From Myxococcus guangdongensis (lineage in GTDB: Bacteria > Myxococcota > Myxococcia > Myxococcales > Myxococcaceae), in NCBI RefSeq assembly GCF_024198255.1, contig NZ_JAJVKW010000011.1:62001-126000 (forward strand): DNA of 64,000 bases. Direction: 5' to 3'. The first letter of the stretch is position 1, and each line of letters begins with the position of its first letter. This document shows, piece by piece, positions 1 to 8,732 of the stretch. A program made the position numbers and the translations under genes. The notes under the pieces were generated by a model. It had not been told where the DNA came from. It did not search any database and saw only the letters and a list, made by a program, of their open reading frames with translations.

Positions 1-1
1 T

Positions 2-124
2 CCCGCCGAGAAGCTGCGCGAGGACCCGGACGTGCAGGAGTTCTACCTGGGCTTCGGCCGCGAGGGGCAGCGCGGCTACCACGAGCTGAAGCGCTACCGC
101 CGCAAGCGTCGCTGGCTGTCGTGA
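2..124 (+). CDS. ABC transporter ATP-binding protein, C-terminal end (partial)
   Basis: Only the last 40 codons lie in the window; the reading frame is open from base 2 to the TGA at 122-124. The tail contains REDPDVQEFYLG, which resembles the C-terminal end of LivF/LivG-type ATPases (pattern L-R-x-D-P-x-V-x-x-x-Y-L-G), followed by a basic tail ending KRRWLS. It sits 18 bases upstream of a second ATPase of the same type and upstream of two LIV-type permeases, so it is probably the other ATPase of the same importer. The identification rests on this short tail and the context. Confidence 0.7.
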   Translation, partial: PAEKLREDPDVQEFYLGFGREGQRGYHELKRYRRKRRWLS

Positions 125-142
125 AACCGTGAAGGGTGAAGC

Positions 143-913
143 ATGGCATTGCTGGAGCTCGACGACGTGGGCCTGTCCTTCTCCGGGGTGCGAGCCCTGG
201 ATGGAGTCTCGTTCTGCATCGAGGCCGGCGCGCTGCACGCCGTGATTGGTCCCAACGGCGCGGGCAAGAGCAGCCTCTTCAACTGCGTCAGCGGCATCCA
301 CCGCCACATGGAGGGGCACGTGCGATTGGAGGGACAGGCGCTCACGGGCCTGGAGCCACCGGAGATTGCCCGTCGCGGCGTGTCGCGGATGTTCCAGAAC
401 CTGGCGCTCTTCGAGCACCTCACGGTGCTGGAGAACCTGCTGCTCGGCCGACATCCGAAGTACCGCACGGGGCTCTTGCGTCACCTGTTCTGGACGCGCG
501 GCGCGAGGCAGGAGGAAGTCCGTCATCGCGAGAAGGCCGAGGAGGTCATCAACTTCCTCTCGCTGGAGCACTACCGGTGGATGCCCGTGTCGGTGCTGCC
601 CTACGGCATCCGCAAGCGCGTGGAGCTGGGCCGCGCGCTGTGCATGGAGCCGAAGCTGCTGCTCCTGGACGAGCCCACCGCCGGGCTCAACCAGGAGGAG
701 ACCGAGGACATGGCCAACCACCTGCTCGACATCCGTCACGAGCTGGGGGTGACACAGGTGCTCATCGGCCACGAGCTGCGCTTCGTGATGGACCTGGCCA
801 CGCAGGTGACGGTGCTGGACCGCGGTCGCGTCATCGCGAACGGGCCGCCCTCGGCGCTGCGTGAGGACTCGCGCGTGCTCAGCGCCTATGTCGGCGGGGC
901 GGTGGCGGCATGA
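143..913 (+). CDS. LivG-type branched-chain amino acid ABC transporter ATPase
   Basis: This 256-residue cytoplasmic ATPase would power import through the permeases encoded just downstream. It shows a Walker A motif GPNGAGKS at residues 36-43, a Q-loop around FQN at 84-86, a LivG-style signature LPYGIRKRVELGRAL at about 152-166 in place of LSGGQ, and Walker B LLLLDEPTAGL at 172-182. The length matches the family (about 250-260). A ribosome-binding sequence (gtgaaggg) precedes the ATG. The stop overlaps the next start as ATGA at 910-913, which indicates translational coupling to the acyl-CoA synthetase gene. LIV-type importers near CoA ligases often carry aromatic or fatty acids, so the amino acid label is only a family name here. 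Confidence 0.93.
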   Translation: MALLELDDVGLSFSGVRALDGVSFCIEAGALHAVIGPNGAGKSSLFNCVSGIHRHMEGHVRLEGQALTGLEPPEIARRGVSRMFQNLALFEHLTVLENLLLGRHPKYRTGLLRHLFWTRGARQEEVRHREKAEEVINFLSLEHYRWMPVSVLPYGIRKRVELGRALCMEPKLLLLDEPTAGLNQEETEDMANHLLDIRHELGVTQVLIGHELRFVMDLATQVTVLDRGRVIANGPPSALREDSRVLSAYVGGAVAA

Positions 914-2730
914 GCACGGCGTTGCCGCTGAGCCTGCCGGGCCAGCTCTACCTGCGCGCGGAGCAACACCCGAACGCGGTGGCCATCCGAGAGAAGCGCC
1001 TGGGCCTCTGGCGGGAGCTGTCCTTCCAGGGCTACCTGGAGCGCGTCGGGTGGACGGCGAGGATGTTGTGGGAGCTGGGCGTGCGCGCCGGGGACTCGGT
1101 GGCCATCCTCAGCGACAACCGGCCCGAGTGGCTGTTCACGGACCTGGGCGCGCAGGTGGTCGGCGCGCGCGGCGTGGGCATCTACCAGACGAACCCCGCC
1201 GCGGACGTGGCGTACATCCTCAACGACGCGCGCTGTCGCGTCGTGCTCTGCGAGGACCAGGAGCAGTACGACAAGGTGGCCGCCGTCGCCGGCGAGACGC
1301 CCTCCGTCGAGCACGTGCTCGTCGTCGAGCCGAGGGGCCTGCGCGGCGTGGAGGACTCGCGGCTGCGCCTCTGGGAGCGCTTCCTGGAGGAAGGCCGCGC
1401 GCTGCTGGAGCGGGAGCCCGAGTGGCTGAAGGCCCAGCTCGCGGCGCGCAGTCCGGATGAGCCGGCGATGGTCATCTACACCTCGGGCACCACGGGTTCA
1501 CCGAAGGGCGCGCTCGTCTCCAGCCGCAACATGCTCGAGGGCTCGGCGACGTTCACCTCCCAGCTCGGGTTGGGACAGGAGGACAGCGTCGTCTCGTACC
1601 TGCCGCTGTGTCACGTCGCGGAGAAGCTGTTCAGCCTGCTGTTGCCCCTGGTCGTCGGGGGACAGGTCCACTTCGGTGAGGCGCTGGAGACGGTGCAGCA
1701 GGACGTGGCCGAGGTGTCCCCGACGGTGTTCCTGGGTGTGCCGCGCATCTGGGAGAAGATGCACGCGGTGGTGATGGTGAAGATGCGCGACGCCTCGTGG
1801 CTCAAGCGCACCTTGTTCGAGACCTTCACTCGCCTGGGCGCTGGGATTCGCGAGCGCGAGCGGACAGGACAGCGGCGCTGGTGGGACGCGCTCGTGTGGC
1901 GCGTGGGCGACTTGCTCGTCTACCGCCCGCTCCAGGAGCGACTGGGGCTGAGGCGTTGCCGCTTCCCCATCTCCGGCGCGGCGCCCATCTCCCCGGAGCT
2001 GCTCGCCTGGTACGACAGCGTGGGCGTCCGCATCTACGAGGGCTACGGGCAGACGGAGAGCGCGGGCACCAGCCACCTCAACATCCCGGGCGCGACGCGG
2101 CTGGGCACCGTGGGACGTCCGGTGCCCGGCGTGGAGTGCCGGCTGGACGAGGACGGCGAGGTGCTGGTGCGCGGCAGCAACGTGTTCCTCGGCTACCTCA
2201 ACAAGCCGGAGGCCACCGCGGAGGTGCGTGACGCGCAGGGCTGGCTGCGCACCGGAGACTTGGGCGAAATCGACGCGGACGGGTATCTGCGCATCACCGG
2301 CCGCAAGCGCGAAATCCTCATCACCTCCGGCGGGAAGAACCTGTCGCCCGAGCGCATCCAGAACGCGCTGAAGAACAGCCCGTACATCAAGGAAGCGGTG
2401 GCCATCGGGGACAGGCGGCCGTTCGTCACCGCGCTGGTGCAGGTGGACCCGGAGACGGTGGCGGACTGGGCGCTGCGCCGCAAGCTGGCCTTCACCTCAT
2501 ACACGGACCTCACGCAGCGGCCCGAGGTGCGCAAGCTCGTCGAGGAGGAGGTCACGCGCGCGAACGAGACGCTGGCGCGCGTGGAGCAGGTGCGGACGTT
2601 CCGACTGCTCGAGCGCGAGATGACGCAGGACGCGGGCGAGGTGACGGCGTCCCTCAAGGTGCGCCGCAAGGCGGTGCTCGAGCTGCACGCCAAGCTGGTG
2701 GACGAGATGTACGCGAGGACACGCGAATGA
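910..2730 (+). CDS. Long-chain fatty-acid--CoA ligase (AMP-binding)
   Basis: This 606-residue ANL-superfamily enzyme would convert a carboxylic acid to its acyl-CoA through an acyl-adenylate. The ATP/AMP-binding P-loop YTSGTTGSPKGA lies at about 190-201, the YEGYGQTES motif at about 377-385, and the hinge/C-terminal segments TGDLGEIDADGYL and GRKREILITSGGKN follow. The length and the final domain fit FadD15-like long-chain synthetases. It overlaps its upstream neighbour (ATGA at 910-913) and its downstream neighbour (ATGA at 2727-2730), so it lies inside the importer operon. That placement suggests the imported substrate is trapped as a CoA thioester on entry. The exact substrate cannot be read from sequence. 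Confidence 0.93.
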   Translation: MSTALPLSLPGQLYLRAEQHPNAVAIREKRLGLWRELSFQGYLERVGWTARMLWELGVRAGDSVAILSDNRPEWLFTDLGAQVVGARGVGIYQTNPAADVAYILNDARCRVVLCEDQEQYDKVAAVAGETPSVEHVLVVEPRGLRGVEDSRLRLWERFLEEGRALLEREPEWLKAQLAARSPDEPAMVIYTSGTTGSPKGALVSSRNMLEGSATFTSQLGLGQEDSVVSYLPLCHVAEKLFSLLLPLVVGGQVHFGEALETVQQDVAEVSPTVFLGVPRIWEKMHAVVMVKMRDASWLKRTLFETFTRLGAGIRERERTGQRRWWDALVWRVGDLLVYRPLQERLGLRRCRFPISGAAPISPELLAWYDSVGVRIYEGYGQTESAGTSHLNIPGATRLGTVGRPVPGVECRLDEDGEVLVRGSNVFLGYLNKPEATAEVRDAQGWLRTGDLGEIDADGYLRITGRKREILITSGGKNLSPERIQNALKNSPYIKEAVAIGDRRPFVTALVQVDPETVADWALRRKLAFTSYTDLTQRPEVRKLVEEEVTRANETLARVEQVRTFRLLEREMTQDAGEVTASLKVRRKAVLELHAKLVDEMYARTRE

Positions 2731-3620
2731 CGCAGCTTCTGCAGCTCGGCATCTCCGGACTGGCGCTCGGGGCGAGCTACGCGCTCATCGCCCTGGGCTT
2801 CTCCGTGGTGTATCGGGCCTCCCGACTCTTCAACTTCGCGCACGGCGAGCTGCTCGCGCTGGGTGCGTTCCTGATGACGGCGCTCGTGGAGGTGCTGCCC
2901 TGGTGGCTGGCGCTCACCGCGTCCGCGTGCCTCACCGGCGGACTGGCCGCGCTCCTGGAGCGCACGGTGCTGCGCCGCATGGTGGGGCGCCCTGTGTTCA
3001 CCACCATCATCCTGACGCTGTTCCTGGGGCTGCTGCTGCGCGCGGGCATCGTCATCGCGTTCGGCACGGACACGCGCGGCATGCCCACGCCGTGGGACGC
3101 GATGGCGGAGGTGCAGGTGGGCAACGCCACCGTGCTGCTGTCCTCACTCGTGTCACTGGGCGCGACGACGGTGGTGCTGGTGGGGATGCACGCGCTGGTG
3201 CAGCGAACCCCGCTGGGCGTGGCGATGCGCGCGGCGAGCGAGAACCAGGAGGTGGCGCTGGTGCTGGGGATTCCGGTGGGCCGGGTGCTCGGCTTCACGT
3301 GGTTCCTGGCGGGAGCGACGGCGGCGGTGGCGGGTGTGTTCCTGGGGATGTTCCCGCGCTCGGTGGATTCGAACCTGGGCTACGTGGCGTTGAGAGCGTT
3401 CCCCGCCATCATCGTCGGCGGGCTGGAGTCGGTGGTGGGCGCGGTGGTGGCCGCGTTCATGCTGGGGCTCTTGGAGGTGCTGTCCCAGGCGTATGTGAAT
3501 CCGCACCTGGGCGCCTTCGGGCACAACCTCCACGCCGTCTTCCCCTACGCCGCGATGATTCTGTTCCTGGTCTTGCGTCCGCGCGGGCTGTGGGGCGAGC
3601 ACGAGGTGCGCCGCGTCTGA
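2727..3620 (+). CDS. LivH-type ABC transporter permease
   Basis: A 297-residue polytopic inner-membrane protein with about eight hydrophobic segments and the LivH-style N-terminus (LGASYALIALGFSVVY, then LFNFAHGELLALGAF). The C-terminal region FPAIIVGGLESVVGAVVAAFMLG also matches this permease family. It starts inside the stop of the acyl-CoA synthetase (ATGA), showing tight coupling. It should form the transmembrane pathway with the LivM-type permease 21 bases downstream. No periplasmic binding protein gene is found in the visible part of the operon. Confidence 0.93.
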   Translation: MTQLLQLGISGLALGASYALIALGFSVVYRASRLFNFAHGELLALGAFLMTALVEVLPWWLALTASACLTGGLAALLERTVLRRMVGRPVFTTIILTLFLGLLLRAGIVIAFGTDTRGMPTPWDAMAEVQVGNATVLLSSLVSLGATTVVLVGMHALVQRTPLGVAMRAASENQEVALVLGIPVGRVLGFTWFLAGATAAVAGVFLGMFPRSVDSNLGYVALRAFPAIIVGGLESVVGAVVAAFMLGLLEVLSQAYVNPHLGAFGHNLHAVFPYAAMILFLVLRPRGLWGEHEVRRV

Positions 3621-3641
3621 CGACGCGCGCGAGACGACATC

Positions 3642-4730
3642 ATGCCAACGCGCCCCTTGGTGATTCGGTACGAGGACGACCTGAAGCTCTTTCCCGGCCT
3701 GTGGCAGCGGGCGGGGCTGCTGCTGACATGGGCCGTGGGGTTGAGCTACCCGTGGCTGGTGAGCACGCGGTGGCTCACGGTGGGCAACCTGGGATTGGTG
3801 GCCATCGTGGGCGCCGCGTCGCTGATGGTGCTCACGGGCTTCGCGGGACAGGTGAGCCTGGGGCACGCGGCGTTCCTGGCGCTGGGCGCGTACACGGCGG
3901 CGGTGCTCGGCACGAAGCTGGGGTGGCCGTTCTGGTTGGCGTTGCCGCTGGCGGGCTGCGTGTCCGCGCTCGTGGGCGTGGTGATTGGCGCGTTCGCGTT
4001 GCGGCTCAAGGGGCTGTACCTGGCCATCGTCACGCTGGGCCTGGTGTTCCTGACGCAGCACGTGTTGCTGGCGTATCCGGAGGTGACGAGCGGGCTGAGC
4101 GGGACGGCGGTGCCGATGTACTGGTGGTTCCGCGACGAGACAGGCGCGGCGGCGTCGATGAGCACCGCGTGGAGCGTGGGCGGCGTGCGCTTCGGCTTCG
4201 AGCGCAAGCTGTACTTCCTCTTCGCGGGGCTCGCCGCGTTCACGGTGTGGCTGACGAAGAACCTCCAGCGCTCGGACAGTGGCAGGGCGATGATGGCGGT
4301 GCGGGACCAGGACCTGGCGGCGGAGGTGCTGGGGGTGGGGACGACGCGGGCGAAGCTGCAGGCGTTCGGCGTGTCGTCGTTCCTGGCGGGCATCGCGGGG
4401 GCGATGTTCGCGTTCCAGCAGCAATACATCACGGTGGAGCCGCCGTTCGATTTGAACCTCTCCATTCAGTACATCGCGATGATTGTGCTGGGCGGGGTGG
4501 GCACGGTGTTCGGCGCCGTCAGCGGCGCGCTCGCGTTCACGTTCCTGAGCCCGTTGGCGGAGACGGTGGGCGGCGCGATTCCCTTCGTGAACCAGCTCAC
4601 GTCCGCGCAGCAGTCGACGGTGCTGCTGTCGCTGGTGGTGGTGTTGGTGCTGGTGCTCGAGCCCCTGGGGCTCTTCGGCGTGTGGCTGCGGGTCCGCCGG
4701 TACTTCCAGGCGTGGCCGTTCCGTTACTGA
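3642..4730 (+). CDS. LivM-type ABC transporter permease
   Basis: A 362-residue inner-membrane permease, the partner of the LivH-type protein upstream. The family segment LTGFAGQVSLGHAAFLALGAY lies at about 66-86 and AMIVLGGVGTVFGAVSGALAF at about 282-302, with long hydrophobic helices throughout. An N-terminal extension of about 40 residues precedes the first conserved helix, and a basic tail ends the protein. It is the last transporter gene of the operon; a channel-like outer-membrane protein follows after 42 bases. Confidence 0.93.
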   Translation: MPTRPLVIRYEDDLKLFPGLWQRAGLLLTWAVGLSYPWLVSTRWLTVGNLGLVAIVGAASLMVLTGFAGQVSLGHAAFLALGAYTAAVLGTKLGWPFWLALPLAGCVSALVGVVIGAFALRLKGLYLAIVTLGLVFLTQHVLLAYPEVTSGLSGTAVPMYWWFRDETGAAASMSTAWSVGGVRFGFERKLYFLFAGLAAFTVWLTKNLQRSDSGRAMMAVRDQDLAAEVLGVGTTRAKLQAFGVSSFLAGIAGAMFAFQQQYITVEPPFDLNLSIQYIAMIVLGGVGTVFGAVSGALAFTFLSPLAETVGGAIPFVNQLTSAQQSTVLLSLVVVLVLVLEPLGLFGVWLRVRRYFQAWPFRY

Positions 4731-4772
4731 CGCAAATCGTATCGAAGACGTTCCTCGAGGGAGGGAATCACC

Positions 4773-5690
4773 ATGAAGCGCATGCTGCTCAGTGTCCTGT
4801 TCGCAGTGCTGTTCTCGGCCACCGGGGCCCAGGCCCAGCAGGCGGACCTGCGTGACTACGAGGCGGGATTTTTCGTCCCGCACCGGGGCATCATCACCAA
4901 CATGTATCTGCGTCACGTCTCCGCGTCCGGCGAGCGTGACTTCTCACAACTCCAAGCGGCCTTCCGCGCCACGTACGTGCTCAAGTTCGGTGACCTGGTG
5001 GTGGTGCCGTTGGATTTGAGCCTGCCGGTAGTGGACGTGACGGTGTTCCAGGGAAACCCGGCGGCGCCCTCGGGGCCGAAGACGGCGCTGCGCGCCTCGG
5101 GCGTGGGGGATGTGACGTACATCCCGACCATTGGATATGGGTTGGTGCAGAACGCGGAGGACAACACGCACACGTGGTTCGCGCTCACGCCGTACGTCAC
5201 CGTGCCGGTGGGCAGCTATGACAGCAACCGGCTGGTGAACATCGGCGCGAACCGGTGGGTGGTGCGTCCGCAGCTGGTCGCGGGACAGCGCTTCAAGAAG
5301 ATCTTCACGGCGGAGCTGATGGGCAGCGTGGCGTTCCAGGGTGACAACGACGAGTTCCTGATTCCGAGCGCGGAGGGTGGCTCGAAGGTGGTGATGAGCC
5401 AGGCGCCATCGTTCGGCGGCATCTTCCATCTGGGCATGGACCTGTCCTCCACGTTCTTCACGGGCGCGGGCTACATCGTCGAGGCGTCGGGGAAGCGCAC
5501 CATCGACACGCCGGCGGGAGAGCTGGAGATCGCCAAGAGCACCACGGTGCAGTCGCTGCGGCTGACGATGGGCATCCGGCTGGAGAAGGCCTCCACGCTG
5601 ATGCTCCAGTTCCAGCCGGACGTCGCCGCGTCCGAGGGCGTGACGAAGAGCCAGTTCATCGGCGCTCGGTTCACGCACGTGTTCTTCTAG
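4773..5690 (+). CDS. Outer-membrane channel-like protein (phenol MetA-pathway family)
   Basis: A 305-residue exported protein. Residues 1-21 form a signal peptide ending in AQA, and the rest alternates polar and hydrophobic residues as in an outer-membrane beta barrel, ending in the aromatic residues HVFF. The layout (AGFFVPHRGI near the start, then TYVLKFGDLVVVPLDLSLPVV and GVGDVTYIPTIGY) resembles proteins annotated as the MetA pathway of phenol degradation or SphA-like transporters. A strong ribosome-binding site (gagggaggg) precedes the ATG. Placed after the importer and CoA ligase genes, it could admit the hydrophobic or aromatic substrate across the outer membrane. That role is inferred from context. 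Confidence 0.75.
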   Translation: MKRMLLSVLFAVLFSATGAQAQQADLRDYEAGFFVPHRGIITNMYLRHVSASGERDFSQLQAAFRATYVLKFGDLVVVPLDLSLPVVDVTVFQGNPAAPSGPKTALRASGVGDVTYIPTIGYGLVQNAEDNTHTWFALTPYVTVPVGSYDSNRLVNIGANRWVVRPQLVAGQRFKKIFTAELMGSVAFQGDNDEFLIPSAEGGSKVVMSQAPSFGGIFHLGMDLSSTFFTGAGYIVEASGKRTIDTPAGELEIAKSTTVQSLRLTMGIRLEKASTLMLQFQPDVAASEGVTKSQFIGARFTHVFF

Positions 5691-5709
5691 GGCGGGTGGG
5701 AATCAGTGT

Positions 5710-5744
5710 GGCACCAGTGGGCTCGATGCCTTGCCCCTGGTGCC
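5710..5744 (+). terminator. Hairpin at the end of the importer operon
   Basis: GGCACCAG at 5710-5717 pairs perfectly with CTGGTGCC at 5737-5744, and inner GGGC/GCCC bases can extend the stem. It begins 20 bases after the stop of the channel-like gene. No T-run follows, so it may slow or stabilise the transcript end rather than act as a classical intrinsic terminator. Confidence 0.5.
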
Positions 5745-5782
5745 CATACCGCCGGGCGGCATAGCGTCGGTCGTGGGACCCC

Positions 5783-6145
5783 ATGACGACCCAGTACCAG
5801 GAACTCCTCGACGAGCTCGGACGACGTCTCGAAGCCAGGGGCTTCCGCATCCTGAGACGAACCTATTTCGTTCCCTCAGGCATTCTCGTCACCACGCAGC
5901 CCAAACGTGCGGCATTCGAGACGGCATCAAGTGATAGCGAGTCCAATCCAGCCGACTTCTGGTACTTCGACAGGGCAGTCTATCTGCACCACCACAAGGG
6001 CCAGTGGGAGGCGCGGACTGGAAAACATGGCGGCCCCGATTGGGTGCGTCGCACGGAAACCCTTGATGCATTGGAGTCATGCGCGCTCGAGGCCCTGGGA
6101 GCCTCCAAGGTCCCCCCAGGGCCGGAATGGCACGTAGCCGACTGA
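5783..6145 (+). CDS. Hypothetical protein, 120 residues
   Basis: I do not recognise this protein. It has no signal peptide or membrane segment and looks soluble: an N-terminal helix rich in Leu and Arg (YQELLDELGRRLEARGFRIL), then a likely beta-rich middle with YFDRAVYLHHHKGQWEARTG, and an acidic C-terminus. The GC content is slightly lower than that of its neighbours and rarer codons such as tca, gat and agt are common, so recent acquisition is possible. It stands alone between the importer operon and the convergent alcohol dehydrogenase gene, whose end is only 8 bases away. The ATG at 5783 is chosen because the family length is unknown and it is the first start in the frame with a plausible spacing. 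Confidence 0.6.
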   Translation: MTTQYQELLDELGRRLEARGFRILRRTYFVPSGILVTTQPKRAAFETASSDSESNPADFWYFDRAVYLHHHKGQWEARTGKHGGPDWVRRTETLDALESCALEALGASKVPPGPEWHVAD

Positions 6146-6153
6146 GTGCCCCG

Positions 6154-7248
6154 TCAGAACAGGACCACGCCCCGGGCATTCACTCCGTTCTTCATGTCCG
6201 TGAAGGCCCGGTCGAGCTGGTCCAGCGTGTACGTCGTCGTCACCAACTCATCCAGCTTGAGCCTCTTCTGCTTGTAGAGGTCCAGCAGCCGAGGCATGTC
6301 GCGGTGCACGTCCGCCGTGCCGAACCAGGAGCCGAGCAGCCGCTTCTCGAACAGCGGTAGCACGAAGACGTTGAGGGAGATCTGCTCCTTCACGCTCCCC
6401 ACGCCGACGACGACGCACGTGCCCGCCTTGCGCGTGCACTGGTAGGCCTGCTCGATGGTCTCCTTGCGGCCCACCGCTTCGTACGCATAGTCCGCGCCTC
6501 GCCCTCGCGTCAGCTCGCGGATGCCCACCACCGGGTCCACGCTCGTCGCGTCGATGACGTCCGTCGCGCCGAACACCTTGGCGAACTCCAGCTTCTTCGG
6601 GTGCACGTCCACCGCGATGATTCGCTCGGCGCCGGCAATCACCGCACCCTGGATGATGTTCAACCCCACGCCGCCCGTGCCGAACACCGCCACCGTGGCC
6701 CCTGGCGGCATCTGCGCCGTGTTGAACACCGCCCCCACGCCCGTCGTCACCGCGCAGCCCACCAGCGCCGCCTTGTCGAGCGGCGCATCCTCGGGGAGCT
6801 TCACCGCCGCCCTCGCCGGCACCACCGCGTACTCCGACAGCGCTCCCAGCGCGGAGAACACGTTCAGCTCCCGCGAGTCCTTGCGCAGCCGCGTGCTCCC
6901 GTCCGGCATCCGGTTGCCCGCGTTGATGCGCTCGCCGAGCTCGCACAGGTTCGGCCGTTGGATGCGACAGAAGTAGCACTCGCCACACTGCGCCACCCAC
7001 GAGAGGACGACCTTGTCCCCCTTCCGCAGATGGGTGACCTCCTCCCCCACTTCCTCGACGATGCCCGCGCCCTCGTGCCCCAACACACAGGGCAGCTTCA
7101 TCTTCACCGTGCCGTTCACCACCGACAGGTCCGTGTGACAGACGCCACAGGCGACCATGCGGACGAGCACCTCGCGCGCCTGCGGCGGCTCGAAGCTCAC
7201 GTCGGTGACGGTCAGCACGTCCTTCTCGAAACACACCGCGGCCTTCAT
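6154..7248 (-). CDS. Zinc-dependent alcohol dehydrogenase (MDR superfamily)
   Basis: A 364-residue NAD-linked medium-chain dehydrogenase that oxidises a primary alcohol to an aldehyde. The catalytic zinc region CGVCHTDLSV begins at residue 34, with GHEGAGIVEEVG about 25 residues later. The four structural-zinc cysteines lie in CGECYFCRIQRPNLC, and the Rossmann motif is GTGGVGLNIIQGA. A CAGGAG ribosome-binding site lies 4 bases before the ATG. It is the last gene of a five-gene - strand operon (hydratase, hydroxyacyl-CoA dehydrogenase, thiolase, aldehyde dehydrogenase, this gene). In that setting it probably makes the substrate for the aldehyde dehydrogenase 33 bases upstream, for example by oxidising an omega-hydroxy acid. 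Confidence 0.92.
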   Translation of the reverse strand: MKAAVCFEKDVLTVTDVSFEPPQAREVLVRMVACGVCHTDLSVVNGTVKMKLPCVLGHEGAGIVEEVGEEVTHLRKGDKVVLSWVAQCGECYFCRIQRPNLCELGERINAGNRMPDGSTRLRKDSRELNVFSALGALSEYAVVPARAAVKLPEDAPLDKAALVGCAVTTGVGAVFNTAQMPPGATVAVFGTGGVGLNIIQGAVIAGAERIIAVDVHPKKLEFAKVFGATDVIDATSVDPVVGIRELTRGRGADYAYEAVGRKETIEQAYQCTRKAGTCVVVGVGSVKEQISLNVFVLPLFEKRLLGSWFGTADVHRDMPRLLDLYKQKRLKLDELVTTTYTLDQLDRAFTDMKNGVNARGVVLF

Positions 7249-7281
7249 GGGGACTCCTGACTCGGAAGAGAGGGGACTGCG

Positions 7282-8700
7282 TCAGAGCTGCATCGCCTTG
7301 AGTTCCTGGAACTCCTCCAGCCCGTAGCGGCCGAGCTCTCGACCGTTCCCGGACTGTCGGTAACCACCGAACGGCGCCAGCGGGTTGAAGCGCCCGCCAT
7401 TGATGTCCACCTGTCCGGTGCGCATCCGGCGCGCGATTCGCTTCGCGTGCTCCACGTCCTCCGACCAGACGCCGCCAGCCAGACCGTAGAGGGTGCTGTT
7501 CGCGATGCGGATCGCGTCGTCCTCGTCGTCGTACGGCAGGATGGCGAGCACGGGGCCGAAGATCTCCTCCTGCGCGATGGTCATCTGCGTGGTCACGCCC
7601 GCGAAGACCGTGGGCTTCACGTAGTAACCCTTCGGCAGGCCCTCGGGCTGCTCGGGGCCACCGGCGACGAGCTTCGCGCCCTCACGAATGCCCTGCTGGA
7701 TGTACTCACGCACGCGCGCACGCTGCGCCTCGGAGATGACGGGACCGAGCTTCGCCTCCCCCTTGAACGGGTCGCCCACGGTGAAGCTCGCGGCCACTTC
7801 CGCGGCGAGACGCGCCGCCTCCTCATGCAACGCCCGAGGCACCAACATGCGCGTGTGCGCCGTGCACGTCTGCCCCGAGTTGAGGAAGCAGTTGCCCACC
7901 GTCCGCTTCACCGCGTTCTTGAGGTTCGCGTCCGCGAGGATGATTGACGCGGACTTGCCCCCCAGCTCCAGCGACACGCGCTTCACCGTGGCCGCCGCCA
8001 GCTCCGACACCCGGCGCCCCGCTCTCGTCGAGCCCGTGAAGGACACCATGTCCACCTCGGGGTGGCGCACGAGCGCCTCGCCCACCACCGACCCCGTTCC
8101 GGACACGAGGTTGAAGACCCCAGGCGGCAACCCCGCCTCGTGGAGGATCTCCGCGAGCATGAACGCGTTGAGCGGCGCCACCTCGCTGGGCTTGAGGACC
8201 ACGGTGCAGCCCGCCGCCAGCGCCGGCGCCACCTTCGCGACAATCTGATGCAGCGGATAGTTCCACGGCGTGATGCAGGCGACGACGCCCACCGGCTCGC
8301 GCACCACCAGCGAGTTGCCCACCTGCTCCTCGAAGGCGTGTTCCTGGAGGAGCTGCACGTAGGTCCCTGTCACCGTGATGGGCGTGCCCACCTGGATGGC
8401 CTTCGACAACGCCAGGGGCATGCCCACCTCGCCCGTCATCGTCCTCGCGAGCGCATCCTGTCGCTCCGTCAGTCCCGCCTGGAGCCTCCGCAAGAACGCC
8501 GCCCGCTCCGGGACAGGCAGGGATGCCCATGCCTCGAAAGCCGCACGCGCCGCGCGCACCGCGCGGTCCACGTCTTCCGCCGTGCCCTCGGGAACACGCC
8601 CCATCACCTCTTCGGTGGAGGCGCTGAGCACGTCGATGTGCCCACCGCCTCGCGACGCCACCCACTCACCCTGGATGTAGAGCTTGTCGTAGACCTGCAT
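7282..8700 (-). CDS. Aldehyde dehydrogenase family protein
   Basis: A 472-residue NAD(P)-dependent aldehyde dehydrogenase converting an aldehyde to a carboxylic acid. The NAD-binding segment [10 protein letters not shown], the general-base motif [12 protein letters not shown], and the catalytic cysteine in [13 protein letters not shown] are all present, as is the C-terminal [22 protein letters not shown] motif (read in two parts: PFGGYRQSG and [11 protein letters not shown]). The length is typical. A GGGAG ribosome-binding site lies 6 bases before the ATG. It lies between the thiolase and alcohol dehydrogenase genes; with the latter it would form a two-step alcohol-to-acid module feeding beta-oxidation. 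Confidence 0.93.
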   Translation of the reverse strand: MQVYDKLYIQGEWVASRGGGHIDVLSASTEEVMGRVPEGTAEDVDRAVRAARAAFEAWASLPVPERAAFLRRLQAGLTERQDALARTMTGEVGMPLALSKAIQVGTPITVTGTYVQLLQEHAFEEQVGNSLVVREPVGVVACITPWNYPLHQIVAKVAPALAAGCTVVLKPSEVAPLNAFMLAEILHEAGLPPGVFNLVSGTGSVVGEALVRHPEVDMVSFTGSTRAGRRVSELAAATVKRVSLELGGKSASIILADANLKNAVKRTVGNCFLNSGQTCTAHTRMLVPRALHEEAARLAAEVAASFTVGDPFKGEAKLGPVISEAQRARVREYIQQGIREGAKLVAGGPEQPEGLPKGYYVKPTVFAGVTTQMTIAQEEIFGPVLAILPYDDEDDAIRIANSTLYGLAGGVWSEDVEHAKRIARRMRTGQVDINGGRFNPLAPFGGYRQSGNGRELGRYGLEEFQELKAMQL

Positions 8701-8732
8701 TCGATTCTCCCAACGTCAGAAGAGGAAGCCAC

